Source of the DNA: Halomonas sp. M20
GTDB lineage: Bacteria > Pseudomonadota > Gammaproteobacteria > Pseudomonadales > Halomonadaceae
Length of the DNA stretch: 64,000 nucleotides
NCBI RefSeq assembly: GCF_020622265.1
Contig: NZ_JACNMQ010000001.1
Location: forward strand, 496,001-560,000
Direction: 5' to 3'
The position numbers and the translations under genes are program-made. Positions 31,224 through 41,245 of the stretch are shown here, one piece after another. Each line of letters opens with the position of its first letter. Within the stretch, counting starts at the first letter, position 1. The notes under the pieces were generated by a model. It saw nothing but the letters and a program-made list of their open reading frames with translations. It searched no databases and was not told the origin of the DNA.

Positions 31224-32852
31224 ATGTCCAGTATCTTCGAGCAAGGCCTGCCCCAGACGCCGGCCAATCATGTGGCGCTATCGCCGCTGACCTTCATCGA
31301 ACGCACCGCCCAGATTTATCCAGACTACCCGGCGGTGGTCCACGGCGAACTGCGCCGTGACTGGCTCACCACCTGGCAGCGCTGCCGGCGTCTGGCTTCG
31401 GCGCTTGCCGGGCGCGGCATTCAGCCGGGTCAAACCGTGGCCGCCATGCTGCCCAACGTGCCGCCCATGTTCGAGGCCCACTTCGGCGTACCCCTGGCAG
31501 GCTGCGTACTCAACACCCTGAACATTCGCCTGGACGCCGAAGCCATCGCCTACATGCTCGCCCACGGCGAGGCTAAAGCGATTCTGGTCGATCCAGAGTT
31601 CGCCGATGTCATCGAAGAGGCGGTGGCCAAACTGGATGATAAGCCGCTGGTCGTCGATGTGGCGGACGCTCTGTTCGAAGGCGAGGCTCGGCGCATCGGC
31701 GAGATCGAGTACGAGGACCTATTGGTCGAGGGCGACCCTGAGTCGCCGTATCGTCTGCCCGAAGACGAATGGCAGGCCATCTCGCTCAACTATACGTCCG
31801 GCACCACTGGCAAACCCAAGGGCGTGGTCTATCATCATCGCGGCGCCCACTTGAACGCGGTGAGCAATATCCTTGAATGGGCCATGCCGCACCATCCGGT
31901 CTACCTATGGACCCTGCCGATGTTCCACTGCAACGGCTGGTGCTTTCCCTGGACCATTGCCGCAGCAGCGGGCACCAATATCTGCCTGCGCAGGGTCGAG
32001 GCACGGAAGGTCATGGAGCTGCTGGTCGACGAAGAGGTCACCCACTTCAGCGGCGCGCCGATCATACTCAACGGCCTGGTCAATCTGTCCGAACAGCACA
32101 AGCGTATGCTGGAGCATCCGGTCAAGGTCACCGTGGCCGGGGCCGCGCCGCCGGCCACGGTGATTTCCGGAATCGAAACTCTGGGCATTGAAGTAACCCA
32201 CGTTTACGGTTTGACCGAAGTTTACGGGCCGGTCACGGTATGTGCCTGGCGCGAATCCTGGAACGAACTACCGCTGGAGGCGCGTGCCAAGATCAAGGCG
32301 CGTCAGGGCGTACGCGGTCACATGCTGGAGGCACTTTGCGTCGCCGACTCCGAAACCCTCGAGCCGGTGCCCAAGGACGGCGAGACGATCGGCGAGATTA
32401 TGATGCGGGGCAACAACGTCATGAAAGGCTATCTGAAGGATGTGAAGGCCACTCAGGCGGCACTCCAAGGTGGTTGGTACCACACCGGCGATCTGGCGGT
32501 GTGGCATGCGGATGGCTACATCGAAATCAAGGACCGCCTCAAGGACATCATCATTTCCGGCGGCGAGAATATCTCCACCATCGAAGTGGAAAATGCCATC
32601 TACGCCCATCCGGCGGTAGAGGAAGCCGCAGTGGTGGCGCGCCCGGACGAAAAATGGGGCGAGACGCCCTGTGCCTTTGTCAAACTCAAGCCCGGTCATG
32701 AAGAAACCACCGCCGAGGATATCATCGCCTATTGCCGTGAGCATCTGGCCCGTTTCAAGGTGCCGCGCTACGTGATATTTGGCGAATTACCCAAGACCTC
32801 CACGGGCAAGATCCAGAAATTCCTGCTGCGCGACGAAGCGCGCAAGCAATGA
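31224..32852 (+). CDS. Acyl-CoA ligase, AMP-binding family
   Basis: 542 residues from the ATG at 31224 (AGGAGG 7 nt upstream), only 14 nt after the dehydrogenase stop. ANL-superfamily motifs: P-loop-like YTSGTTGKPKGVVYHHRGA near residue 191, HVYGLTEVYGPVTVC, the hinge WYHTGDLAVWHADGYIEIKDRLKDII and the catalytic Lys in KTSTGKIQKF near the end. Activates a carboxylic acid to its CoA ester with ATP. Closest in look to medium-chain (AlkK-like) and methylmercaptopropionate (DmdB-like) ligases. It supplies the substrate for the dehydrogenase upstream. Confidence 0.93.
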   Translation: MSSIFEQGLPQTPANHVALSPLTFIERTAQIYPDYPAVVHGELRRDWLTTWQRCRRLASALAGRGIQPGQTVAAMLPNVPPMFEAHFGVPLAGCVLNTLNIRLDAEAIAYMLAHGEAKAILVDPEFADVIEEAVAKLDDKPLVVDVADALFEGEARRIGEIEYEDLLVEGDPESPYRLPEDEWQAISLNYTSGTTGKPKGVVYHHRGAHLNAVSNILEWAMPHHPVYLWTLPMFHCNGWCFPWTIAAAAGTNICLRRVEARKVMELLVDEEVTHFSGAPIILNGLVNLSEQHKRMLEHPVKVTVAGAAPPATVISGIETLGIEVTHVYGLTEVYGPVTVCAWRESWNELPLEARAKIKARQGVRGHMLEALCVADSETLEPVPKDGETIGEIMMRGNNVMKGYLKDVKATQAALQGGWYHTGDLAVWHADGYIEIKDRLKDIIISGGENISTIEVENAIYAHPAVEEAAVVARPDEKWGETPCAFVKLKPGHEETTAEDIIAYCREHLARFKVPRYVIFGELPKTSTGKIQKFLLRDEARKQ

Positions 32853-32884
32853 TGGTTCAGCAGTAATACAAAGGAGACACACGG

Positions 32885-33733
32885 ATGAGCAGCAATCGAA
32901 TCGGCGTCGTCGGTGCCGGCACCATGGGGCAGGGGATCGCCCAGGTATTGGCCAGCAGCGGCTGCGAGGTGCAATTGTACGATGTCGCCGATGAGCAGCT
33001 TGAACGCGCCAAGGGCGGCATTGGTAAAGGCCTGGACAAGCTGGTCGCCAAGGAACGCCTGTCTGCTGACGATCGCGATAGCGCTCTGAAACGCCTCGAG
33101 ACCACCTCCAAGCTCGACGCTCTCAAAGGCTGCGAGATCGTCATCGAGGCGGCTCCGGAGAACGAGGAACTCAAGGAACGGCTGTTTCGCGATCTCAGTC
33201 AACTGGGCAAGGACGTGATTCTTGCCTCCAACACCTCATCATTGTCCCTGACCCAGTTGGCGGCGGTGTGTGAACACCCTGAGCGGGTGGTAGGCATGCA
33301 CTTCTTCAATCCGGTGCCGATGCTCAAACTGGTCGAGGTGATTCGCGCCGAACAGACCTCTGATGCCACGGTGAAGAAGATCGAGCAGCTTGCCGAGAAG
33401 ATGGGCAAGACTGCCGTACCCATCGCCGATTCCCCGGGCTTTGCGGTCAACCGCCTGCTGGTGCCCATGATCAACGAGGCCGCCTTCCTGGTGCAGGAAA
33501 ATGCCGCTACCCCCGAGGCGATCGATCAAGCCATGAAGCTCGGCGCCGCCCACCCCATGGGACCGCTGGCCCTGGCCGACCTGATCGGATTGGATGTGTG
33601 CCTCTCCATCATGGAAGTGCTGCAGGAAGGCTTCGGCGATCCCAAGTATCGACCCTGCCCGCTGCTCAAGCGCATGGTGGCCGCGGGCTATCTGGGCCGC
33701 AAGAGCGGGCGCGGCTTTTACAATTATGAATAG
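32885..33733 (+). CDS. 3-hydroxybutyryl-CoA dehydrogenase
   Basis: 282 residues, the normal length of single-function Hbd/PaaH enzymes. NAD-binding motif GVVGAGTMGQG at residues 7-17, the catalytic His in VGMHFFNPVPMLKLVEV, and the C-terminal dimer domain with NRLLVPMINEAAFL and GLDVCLSIMEVLQEGFGDPKYRP. Oxidises (S)-3-hydroxyacyl-CoA to 3-oxoacyl-CoA. An AAAGGAGA ribosome site precedes the ATG. Third gene of the operon; no thiolase follows, so the last step must be encoded elsewhere. Confidence 0.95.
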   Translation: MSSNRIGVVGAGTMGQGIAQVLASSGCEVQLYDVADEQLERAKGGIGKGLDKLVAKERLSADDRDSALKRLETTSKLDALKGCEIVIEAAPENEELKERLFRDLSQLGKDVILASNTSSLSLTQLAAVCEHPERVVGMHFFNPVPMLKLVEVIRAEQTSDATVKKIEQLAEKMGKTAVPIADSPGFAVNRLLVPMINEAAFLVQENAATPEAIDQAMKLGAAHPMGPLALADLIGLDVCLSIMEVLQEGFGDPKYRPCPLLKRMVAAGYLGRKSGRGFYNYE

Positions 33734-33775
33734 TGGATACAAATAGTTGAGCACAGCGACGAATAAGGAGGTTTT

Positions 33776-34549
33776 ATGAGCGAAAAACTGATCGACGTGA
33801 CCGAAAAAGAAGGGGTGGTACGCTTGACCCTGAATCGGCCCAAGGCACTCAATGCGCTGAACTCCGCACTGATCGCGGAACTCAACCAGGTGCTGGTCGA
33901 GCTTGAACAGCGCAGCGATCTGCGCGCTGTCCTGATCACCGGGGCTGGCGAGAAATCCTTCGTTGCCGGGGCCGACATCAGCGAGATGCGCGACAAGACT
34001 CCGGAAGAAGCGCGGGTCTTCGCCAGCCAGGCACTGACCACGATCAAGCGACTCGAACGTCTACCAGTGCCGGTCGTGGCCTTGGTCAACGGCTTCTGCC
34101 TGGGTGGCGGCTGCGAGCTGGCCCTGGCCTGCGACTGGGCCATCGCCAGCGACAATGCCATCTTCGGCCAGCCGGAAGTGGGTCTGGGCGTGATCCCCGG
34201 CTTTGGCGGCACCCAGCGATTGCCGCGCCGGGTCGGCCCTGCCTTGGCGCTGGACCTGATCACCACCGGACGCAAGATTGATGCTGCTGAGGCCCTGCGC
34301 ATCGGCCTGGTCAATCGCGTGGTACCGGCGGGTGAACTCGATGCCGTGGCGGAAGAGCTCACCAAGCAATTTGCCGGCAATGGTCGCCAGGCAATTCGCG
34401 CCGCCAAGCAAGCCATTCATGACGGCATGGATCAGGACCTGGACAGCGCCCTGGCGCTGGAAACCAGCCTCTTCGCCCTGGGCTTTGCCGGTGAAGAGCA
34501 AAGCGAGGGCATGGGCGCGTTCGTAGAGAAGCGCAAGCCGAACTTCTGA
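33776..34549 (+). CDS. Enoyl-CoA hydratase/isomerase
   Basis: 257 residues, crotonase fold. Oxyanion-hole segments AGADISEM (residue 64) and GFCLGGGCELALACD; both catalytic Glu residues are present, E114 (GGCELAL) and E134 (QPEVGLGVIPGFGGTQRLPR). AAGGAGG precedes the ATG. Completes hydration of the 2-enoyl-CoA made by the first gene, giving the hydroxyacyl-CoA used by the third. Last gene before a long terminator shared with the convergent secretion genes. Confidence 0.95.
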   Translation: MSEKLIDVTEKEGVVRLTLNRPKALNALNSALIAELNQVLVELEQRSDLRAVLITGAGEKSFVAGADISEMRDKTPEEARVFASQALTTIKRLERLPVPVVALVNGFCLGGGCELALACDWAIASDNAIFGQPEVGLGVIPGFGGTQRLPRRVGPALALDLITTGRKIDAAEALRIGLVNRVVPAGELDAVAEELTKQFAGNGRQAIRAAKQAIHDGMDQDLDSALALETSLFALGFAGEEQSEGMGAFVEKRKPNF

Positions 34550-34571
34550 ACAGAGTATTTTTTGGTGGTTA

Positions 34572-34605
34572 ATTACGGCAATGGCGGAGACGCCATTGCC
34601 GTAAT
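34572..34605. terminator. Bidirectional terminator between acyl-CoA operon and T1SS genes
   Basis: Perfect 15-bp stem ATTACGGCAATGGCG / CGCCATTGCCGTAAT (34572-34586, 34591-34605) with a GAGA loop. TTTG follows on the plus side and AAAAAATA-type sequence on the left gives U-rich RNA on the minus side, so both convergent operons can end here. Confidence 0.85.
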
Positions 34606-34634
34606 GCTTTGTTTGCATTTCGGCTGAATTAACT

Positions 34635-35819
34635 TTAAAGCTTGGCCTTGAGCAGCGGCTTGAGGAGGTAATCCAGAACACTTCGTTCACCGGTCTGAAT
34701 ATCCACCTCGGCGATCATGCCGGGAATAATTGGCAAGGTTTCGCCATTATGCGTGAGTGAGCCACTCTCGGTGCGAATATAGACTTTGTAGTAGGCCTCC
34801 GTACCACGCAGTGTTTCTTCCTCAATGGTATCTGCGCTGATTTGTTCGACCGTTCCGTCGAGATCGCCATAAATGGTGTAGTCGTAGGCGGTGATCTTAA
34901 CACTGGTAAGCATGCCCGGCGCTAGAAAGGCGACATCCTGCGGCTTTATCTTCGCTTCGATCAGTAACTGATCCTCTAACGGAATCACCTCCATGATGGT
35001 CTCCCCCGGGGGAACCACGCCGCCTTGGGTGGTGTAATTGATGGCATTGACACGGCCATGTACGGGCGAGCGAATTCCAGTGCGCTGATATTGGTCACGA
35101 CGCTGCACTAGCACCTGCTCCAAGGAGGAGAGTTCGCCTTTTTTGTCCGTCAGCTCGGTGTAGGCATCCTGTACATAGCTGTTTTGGATCTCGGCGAGTT
35201 TGCCGTGTAAAGAAGCGATGTCTTGCTGCAGTTCGAGCGCTTCCATTTGACTGACCGCCTTGCGCTGGACCAGCGGCTCGATCAGATTGAGCCTGCGTCT
35301 CGCCATGCCGATCTCGTTCCCCAATGAAGCAATGGCCTTTTCCAATTTCTCTCGGCGCGCGTGGAACAGCTCTCCCTCCGATTGGGCAAGCGAACTCTGC
35401 GAGTCGATTGCGTCCGGAAATTCGATGTTGTCCTGTTCTAAGACCTCAGCCTGTAGTCGAGCGATTGCAGCCTTTAGCGCCATGACCTGATTTTCGGTCT
35501 CCTGGTAAGCGCTGCGGAACCGGGTCCCGCTGAGCCGAATCAGTAATTGACCCTTGTCGACGATGTCACCCTCACGGACCAGAAGCTCATCGATGATGCC
35601 CCCCTCCAAACTCTGGATGGATTGGATTCGACTGACGGGAACGACACGACCTTCGCCGTGGGTGACCACGGCGATGTTGGCCCAGGCAGACCAGCCAATG
35701 AAACTGATCAGACAGACCAAAACTGCCCAAACCACGGGCCTAGCGAGCGGATGGCGTAGATTAGCCTGCGGATCGCCAAGTTGACGCTGAAGATCAGCAT
35801 CGCTAAGTGTCATAGCCAT
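34635..35819 (-). CDS. HlyD-family type I secretion adaptor (LapC-like)
   Basis: 394 residues. One N-terminal membrane helix (VVWAVLVCLISFIGWSAWA), a long coiled-coil (about residues 100-230) and a C-terminal beta-barrel ending GMIAEVDIQTGERSVLDYLLKPLLKAKL, the standard HlyD finish. It begins directly after the stop of the ABC transporter gene (TAA-ATG), so the two are surely translated together. With the ABC protein and the TolC-like protein it forms the exporter of the giant adhesin encoded upstream in the same direction. Confidence 0.94.
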   Translation of the reverse strand: MAMTLSDADLQRQLGDPQANLRHPLARPVVWAVLVCLISFIGWSAWANIAVVTHGEGRVVPVSRIQSIQSLEGGIIDELLVREGDIVDKGQLLIRLSGTRFRSAYQETENQVMALKAAIARLQAEVLEQDNIEFPDAIDSQSSLAQSEGELFHARREKLEKAIASLGNEIGMARRRLNLIEPLVQRKAVSQMEALELQQDIASLHGKLAEIQNSYVQDAYTELTDKKGELSSLEQVLVQRRDQYQRTGIRSPVHGRVNAINYTTQGGVVPPGETIMEVIPLEDQLLIEAKIKPQDVAFLAPGMLTSVKITAYDYTIYGDLDGTVEQISADTIEEETLRGTEAYYKVYIRTESGSLTHNGETLPIIPGMIAEVDIQTGERSVLDYLLKPLLKAKL

Positions 35820-37955
35820 TTAGTGTCCTTCCTGCGTGGCTGCGACCCGGTTGCCGCTTACGACCTGGTCAATGTTGCCCTGCATGGCCAACTTGCCATC
35901 GCGTAGGACGATGGCGCGCTCGGTCAGTTCGAGCAATGGTTTTTTGTGAGTCGATACAACCAGGGTACGGCCTTGCATCCAACGCTTGAGGAAGTCGACC
36001 GTCCGCTTCTCGTTGGCCTGATCGAAGGAGGCTGTGGGCTCGTCAAGGAGCACGATGCGGGGATCTTGAAGCACTAGGCGAGCCAGTCCGATAGCCTGAC
36101 GCTGACCGCCGGATACGCTGCTGCTGGAAGAGATCGGTAGCTCCAGCCCCAGCGGATGAGCGCGAACGAAACGTCCCAGGCCGACACCGTCGAGCGCCTG
36201 GAAGATTTCTTCGTCATCATAGGCAGCACCATCTAGGGTCAAATTGTCACGCAGCGTTCCATAGAACAGGGCAATGTCTTGCGGTAGATAGCCGATGGCT
36301 TGGCGGCGATCGGCGGATTCGACTTGGGCGATATTTACATCGTCCAGCATGACGCTCCCACTGGTTGGATCGACGAAGCCGGATAGTAAGCGTAGGAGTG
36401 TCGACTTCCCGGCGCCGTTGCCGCCGAGCAGGGCAATCCTCGAGCCTGGCTCGATGGAAAGCTCGGTCAGTTGCAACGCCTCGGGACCTTCCTCATCGTG
36501 ACACACAACGACATTTTCCAAATGATAGTTGCCCCTGAGGTTCGGCTTGCGCACCTTATGCCCCGAGCCCTGTTCGTTGGGTGCCTGCATCAACTCGTCT
36601 AGCCCTTCGACGGCCGCCTTGACGTGCTGCCAGCGGGCGAGCAGGGCGCTCGCCTGCCCCATTGGTGCAATGGCACGGGAGCCAAGAATCGAACAGGCAA
36701 TCAGTGCACCGATAGTCATCTCGCCAGCGCTGATGCGGTAGACCCCGACGATGACGATGCCGATGTAGGCCAACTGCTGCAGCAGCGAGACGGAGTGGGT
36801 CAGCATGCTGGTGACTGAACGCAGCCGGATCGAGGCAGTCGAGAGCTGTGCAGACAGCAATTCCCAAAGCGCCAGGTTACGGCCCTCGGCCCGGGTTGCC
36901 TTGACGGTTTCCAACTGGCCGATGGACTCCAGCAGTACGCCATTTTTCACTGCACCTTCGCGCAGGTTTTCCCGCGCGAGCCGGGCCAAATAGCGTTGCA
37001 ACAAGAGGCCGGGAATGATCATGCCGACAATCGCTACCACCGGCACGAAGGCTATCGGGCCACCGATCCAGGCGATGATCAATATGAAGATGGCGACGAA
37101 AGGAATGTCGCTGATCGCGCCTGCGGTTGCCGAGGTAAAGAATTCCCGGACAGCTTCGAACTCCCTGATCTGACTGGTAAAGGCACCCGTGGATGGTGGC
37201 TTGGCCATCAGTCGCATCCGGACTGCTTGCTCGAATAGCTTCGAGGAGAGTTCCAGATCAAGGCGTTTGCCGATCACTTCCAGCAAGTGAGCGCGGAGCC
37301 CCTTGAGCATGAATTCGAGCAGTACGGCGAGCGCGACGCCGCTGGCCAAGACCCACAGCGTGTCGAAAGCGGCATTAGGCACCACGCGATCATAGACCTG
37401 CATGGCAAACAGGGCGGTGGAGATGGCCAGCAGATTGGCGGCCAGCGCGGCGACACCGATCTCGGCGTAAGCTGGTATGCAGGCTCGCAGGGGGCCTTTC
37501 AGCCAGTGGGTAGGGGCTGCTTTAGCAAAATTGCCGGCGCGATTATCGCTGCAGGGAATGGGGCGGGCGAATATCGCGACACCACTGTAGAGCTGCTCCA
37601 ATGCCTCACGAGTAAGCACTTCCTCGCCACCGCCGGCTTCGGGCAACGCGACTCTGGCTTCATGAGCATCAAACGACTGCAATAAGACCGTCTCGCCATC
37701 TTCCAAAACAAGTAGGGCCGGTAGCAGGCGTGGCGAGAAGCTTTTTAGAGAACGGCTGACCACGCGTGCATTGACACCGGCCCGGCGTAGGGCACGAGTG
37801 ACCTCTCGAAGTGGCAGGCGACCCTGTTCGAGTGGCAGACCGTCTCCTATTTCGGCGACGGAGGTGGGGCGACCCAGTTGGCTGCAAAGCAGGGCCAGCC
37901 CTTCGCGCAAAGGATCGTCGTAACTGTCAGGGCGTTTGGATGCAGCAAGACTCAT
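35820..37955 (-). CDS. Type I secretion ABC permease/ATPase (LapB/LssB-like)
   Basis: 711 residues in three parts: an N-terminal C39-peptidase-like domain (residues 1-130) without a catalytic Cys in the expected place, as in adhesin and RTX exporters; six membrane helices; and an ATPase domain with Walker A GGNGAGKSTLL near residue 508, signature VSGGQRQAIGLA and Walker B RIVLLDEPTASFD. Exports unfolded substrate in one step across both membranes using ATP. Overlaps the TolC gene by 4 nt and abuts the HlyD gene. Confidence 0.95.
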   Translation of the reverse strand: MSLAASKRPDSYDDPLREGLALLCSQLGRPTSVAEIGDGLPLEQGRLPLREVTRALRRAGVNARVVSRSLKSFSPRLLPALLVLEDGETVLLQSFDAHEARVALPEAGGGEEVLTREALEQLYSGVAIFARPIPCSDNRAGNFAKAAPTHWLKGPLRACIPAYAEIGVAALAANLLAISTALFAMQVYDRVVPNAAFDTLWVLASGVALAVLLEFMLKGLRAHLLEVIGKRLDLELSSKLFEQAVRMRLMAKPPSTGAFTSQIREFEAVREFFTSATAGAISDIPFVAIFILIIAWIGGPIAFVPVVAIVGMIIPGLLLQRYLARLARENLREGAVKNGVLLESIGQLETVKATRAEGRNLALWELLSAQLSTASIRLRSVTSMLTHSVSLLQQLAYIGIVIVGVYRISAGEMTIGALIACSILGSRAIAPMGQASALLARWQHVKAAVEGLDELMQAPNEQGSGHKVRKPNLRGNYHLENVVVCHDEEGPEALQLTELSIEPGSRIALLGGNGAGKSTLLRLLSGFVDPTSGSVMLDDVNIAQVESADRRQAIGYLPQDIALFYGTLRDNLTLDGAAYDDEEIFQALDGVGLGRFVRAHPLGLELPISSSSSVSGGQRQAIGLARLVLQDPRIVLLDEPTASFDQANEKRTVDFLKRWMQGRTLVVSTHKKPLLELTERAIVLRDGKLAMQGNIDQVVSGNRVAATQEGH

Positions 37956-39334
37956 GGTGTTTCTTTCCTCAAGCTGCCCGCAATCAGGGGTTTGATCAAA
38001 CCCAGTTGCGAGGCTGCACGGTACTGCATGCGCTTTTGCTGGATTGCTATGTCGATGAGCTGGCGCCTGGCTGAAAATTCTTCCTGGCGGATGGTAAGCA
38101 GGTCATTGATATCGCGTAGCGCTACCGAGAACTGTTCCGTATAGAGTTCGCTAACTGCCTGCGCCTGTTGAACCTGTTCCTTCAGTGCTTGTTGGCGCTG
38201 TCGGTAGACCTCTGTATTCTCGATCAAGGTGAGTACGCTACGGCGAATTTCTCGGCGCTGGTCATCAATTCGATAACGGGCCACCTCAAGTCGTTGTCGC
38301 GCTGCCTCAGGCCTATGAAAGTTGGCTAAGCCCTGCAGCGTGTCCATGCGCAGGCGCAAGCCGATCACTGAGTCGCTTTGCAGGTCGCCGCCGATCTGAC
38401 GACGTTGCAGCGAGCCTTCCAGATTGAGCTGGGGTTTCAATGTGGCACGAGACTCTTCGAGTTCCGCTTGTGCCTGATCCGCGACCGCAACCGTCTGACG
38501 ATAGGCGGGGGCATGGACGATCCACTCATTCAGCGTCGCGTCATCGTCGAGACGGTCGGTCAGTGCAACGGGATCAGGGAGTTCCAAGTCTAGGGGAGCA
38601 ACGCCGACCAGGACTCTGAACTGGTGGCGTGCATCGTTGAGCTCACCACGCTCGGTGGCTAGTTCGTCACGTGCCTGTGCCAGATCCAGCGCTATGCGAC
38701 CTTGCTCACTGCGATCGGTATAGCCGCTGCTGCCACGATCCCAGGTGAGCCTAGCCAGCTTTTCGAGATCGTCGACATACGTCTGCGCCAGTTCCAGCCG
38801 GCGTTTAGCCGCTAGTGCATCCAGGTAAACGTCGGCGATATCGAGAGCGGCTTCTTCTACGGCGACTTCGAGCGCTTGTCGGGCCTCGCGCTCACTGGCG
38901 TTGGCACTCTCGACCCGACTGTCGATACGCCCCCAGTCGTACAGCGTCTGGCGTGCCGAGGCGTCGTAGCCGAACTCGCTGAAAGGGAGCTCCTCCGGCC
39001 CGGCCGAAAGGTCGACTTCGGGAAAGTAGCCCCATTCGGCAATGTCGACTTCGGTGCTTGCGCTTTTTACATCGGCAAGCGCCGCCCGCACGGCAGGGTT
39101 GTCCGCTAGGCCGCGCTGGACGGCGGCTTCGAGCGTTAACTTGTCTGCCGATGATGTGGCGTTCGGGAGCGTACCCTTCGGCGCAGGCATGGGTGCAGGC
39201 GGCGATGAGAGCCACTGGGTAGAGGGTGGGTCCGTTGCGACAGGGGCACCGTGATCAATCGTGTTCCACCAAGTCCAGCCCTGTCCATTGGCCAATGCTG
39301 GCGTAAAGCTGACGGTCATCGCCAGCATACTCAA
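37952..39334 (-). CDS. TolC-family outer-membrane channel (LapE-like)
   Basis: 460 residues from a TTG at 39334 that has GGAAG 6 nt upstream; the frame is open further back to a stop near 39397 without another good start. The N-terminus SMLAMTVSFTPALANG is a short, uncharged signal-like segment, so the true start may be one of the codons slightly upstream (KRALSMLAM... would give a positive n-region). The body has the repeated coiled-coil pattern of TolC proteins (LTLEAAVQRGLADNPAVRAA; ...RRQIGGDLQSDSVIGLRLRM). Overlaps the ABC gene (ATGA). Supplies the outer-membrane part of the adhesin exporter. Confidence 0.92.
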   Translation of the reverse strand: MSMLAMTVSFTPALANGQGWTWWNTIDHGAPVATDPPSTQWLSSPPAPMPAPKGTLPNATSSADKLTLEAAVQRGLADNPAVRAALADVKSASTEVDIAEWGYFPEVDLSAGPEELPFSEFGYDASARQTLYDWGRIDSRVESANASEREARQALEVAVEEAALDIADVYLDALAAKRRLELAQTYVDDLEKLARLTWDRGSSGYTDRSEQGRIALDLAQARDELATERGELNDARHQFRVLVGVAPLDLELPDPVALTDRLDDDATLNEWIVHAPAYRQTVAVADQAQAELEESRATLKPQLNLEGSLQRRQIGGDLQSDSVIGLRLRMDTLQGLANFHRPEAARQRLEVARYRIDDQRREIRRSVLTLIENTEVYRQRQQALKEQVQQAQAVSELYTEQFSVALRDINDLLTIRQEEFSARRQLIDIAIQQKRMQYRAASQLGLIKPLIAGSLRKETP

Positions 39335-39402
39335 TGCCCGCTTCCAATCGAGTTGTTGTAACGTGCGGATACTCGTTATTCCTTTTGCCCGCGGTACTCA
39401 TT

Positions 39403-39428
39403 CGGCGACGGCGGTGTCGCCGTCGCCG
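39403..39428. terminator. Hairpin between adhesin gene and exporter genes
   Basis: 11-bp perfect stem CGGCGACGGCG / CGCCGTCGCCG (39403-39413, 39418-39428) with a GTGT loop, 20 nt past the adhesin stop on the minus strand. No T-run follows, so partial termination or 3'-end protection is more likely than full separation. Confidence 0.5.
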
Positions 39429-39784
39429 GCTTGTCGTTAAGATAATGTCAGGTTTCCACCATGACGGTGTCTTGCTCGACCCGAATGGTGGCATCACCGA
39501 AGGTGTATTGGTCATAGGCCGTGCCACCTATTATGACTTCGCCATTGAGCGAGGCGCCCTGGATATTGAGCGTGTCCTGTTCGTCACCGGTCATCTGCAG
39601 AACGTTGTTGTCGTCAGTCATGGCATCGACATCCTCGCTGATTAAGGTGACACGGCTGACGCCATCTCCGCGGCCCATATCAAGGCGCTCGATGTTGTTT
39701 ATCGTTCCATAAGCGTCTTTGACGAAGTCGAGGCTGATGCCGCCGTCCAGCAAGAGGCTGTCAAAACCGTCGCCACCCTCGATC

Positions 39785-40030
39785 GACGCGAAGCCATTCC
39801 CGGTGGCGACCAATAGGTCGTTTCCAGTGCCGCCATCGAAACTGTCGGCACCATTGCCGTCGATAAGCAGATCGTTACCGCCTCCGCCATTCAGCATGTC
39901 ATTACCGGCGCCGCCCCGAATAAGGTCGTTGTCGTCGCCACCGTTGAACGTGTCCTCGCCTTCATAGCCGTAAAGGCGTTGACTGCCGTTACCCCCCGTC
40001 AGCACGTCATTGCCGCTATCGCCCTCGAAA
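39785..40030 (-). repeat. RTX nonapeptide block 2
   Basis: Coding repeats of the GGxGxDxLx type: GNDVLTGGNGSQRLYGYEG, DDNDLIRGGAGNDMLNGGGG, NDLLIDGNGADSFDGGTGND. These bind calcium outside the cell and fold the C-terminus after export. The block lies in the second of two tandem C-terminal modules. Confidence 0.85.
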
Positions 40031-41044
40031 ATGCCATCGTTGTAGCCCAGTAGCGTGGTTAAGACGTTTAGATCGGCAAGGCCACCGAGGGAATCCGAGG
40101 CGCTTTGGCCGTTGCTGTCGGTAGCGGTAATGGTAGTGGCATTCAGTACCGATAGCTGCAGGTCGAGGCTCAAGCCTAGCAGCGCCGCGGGGTCACTAAA
40201 GGCGACGGTGGCAAGCAGCTCGTTGACGGCTAGATTGTTGATCGCCCCGCCATCGGTAGCAGTAATCGTCAGGGTCGAGGATGGGGCCACGAGCCCCAGC
40301 AGGCCTGGTTCGCTGTTTACGCTAACGCTCAAGCCCAACTCGTCAGCCAATTGCTGCGAAGCGGTCAATTGCAGCGCCGTCAGGTTGACACTGAGCAGCG
40401 GCCGGTAGGCAATCGTGACCGATTGCAGATTGCCGTTGGCATCTGCAGCAAACAGATCCTGGTCACTGAAGTCAATCAGGCCCAGCAGATCGACACCCGC
40501 AATGCCCAGCAGCGAGGCTGAATTGACTTGCACGACCGGAGCCGTGTTGCCGGGAGTAGGCGCTGGCACTGTTTGACCCGAGCTGTCGAAATCGACGCGG
40601 GTGCTGGACGTGTCGCCGTCATTATCCGAGACAACAGCGGTGACTCCAGTGGACACGTTACTGGAAAGATCGGTATCGGCGTTGGCATTATCGACTAGCA
40701 GATTGCCCTGTATCAGAAGCTTCTCGATCACCGCTTGGTCGCTACTGAGCTCGCCGATAAGATCGACGTTCTGCAGGGTCATGAACTGATTTGCCTGGGT
40801 GACTTTGGTCGCTGCATCGTCGATTCCGGCAAACGCCCCGGTGCTGCTGATGTAGACGATGGTGGCGGTTCCTACAAGGGCGAAATGTAGGAAATTGGTC
40901 AGGTTACCGGCGTTGCGGCCGATGTGGCCCGCGCCCTGCAGTAGATTGCTGAGGTCGAGGATATCTCCGCCGGCCGAAACGCGACTGCCATCGAAGTCGG
41001 TAATGGTGTCGTTCGCGGGATTGCCAACCATACCCTGGTTTCCC

Positions 41045-41245
41045 GATTCCCAGCGGAACACATCGTTACCGGTACCGCCGGTCAGCGTGTCGTTGCTGGT
41101 CCCGCCGATCAGGATGTCGTTGCCGGACCCACCATTGAGCGTATCGGTACCCGCGCCACCGCGGAGAAGATCGTTACTCGCATTACCGTTCAACGAATCG
41201 TTGCCAGCGTAACCATAGAGACGGTCGTTTCCGGTCGTTCCACTG
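41045..41245 (-). repeat. RTX nonapeptide block 1
   Basis: Coding repeats GNDRLYGYAGNDSLNGNASN, DLLRGGAGTDTLNGGSGND and ILIGGTSNDTLTGGTGND, directly before the VCA0849-like secretion target. Homologous in order and spacing to block 2 at 39785-40030. Confidence 0.85.
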
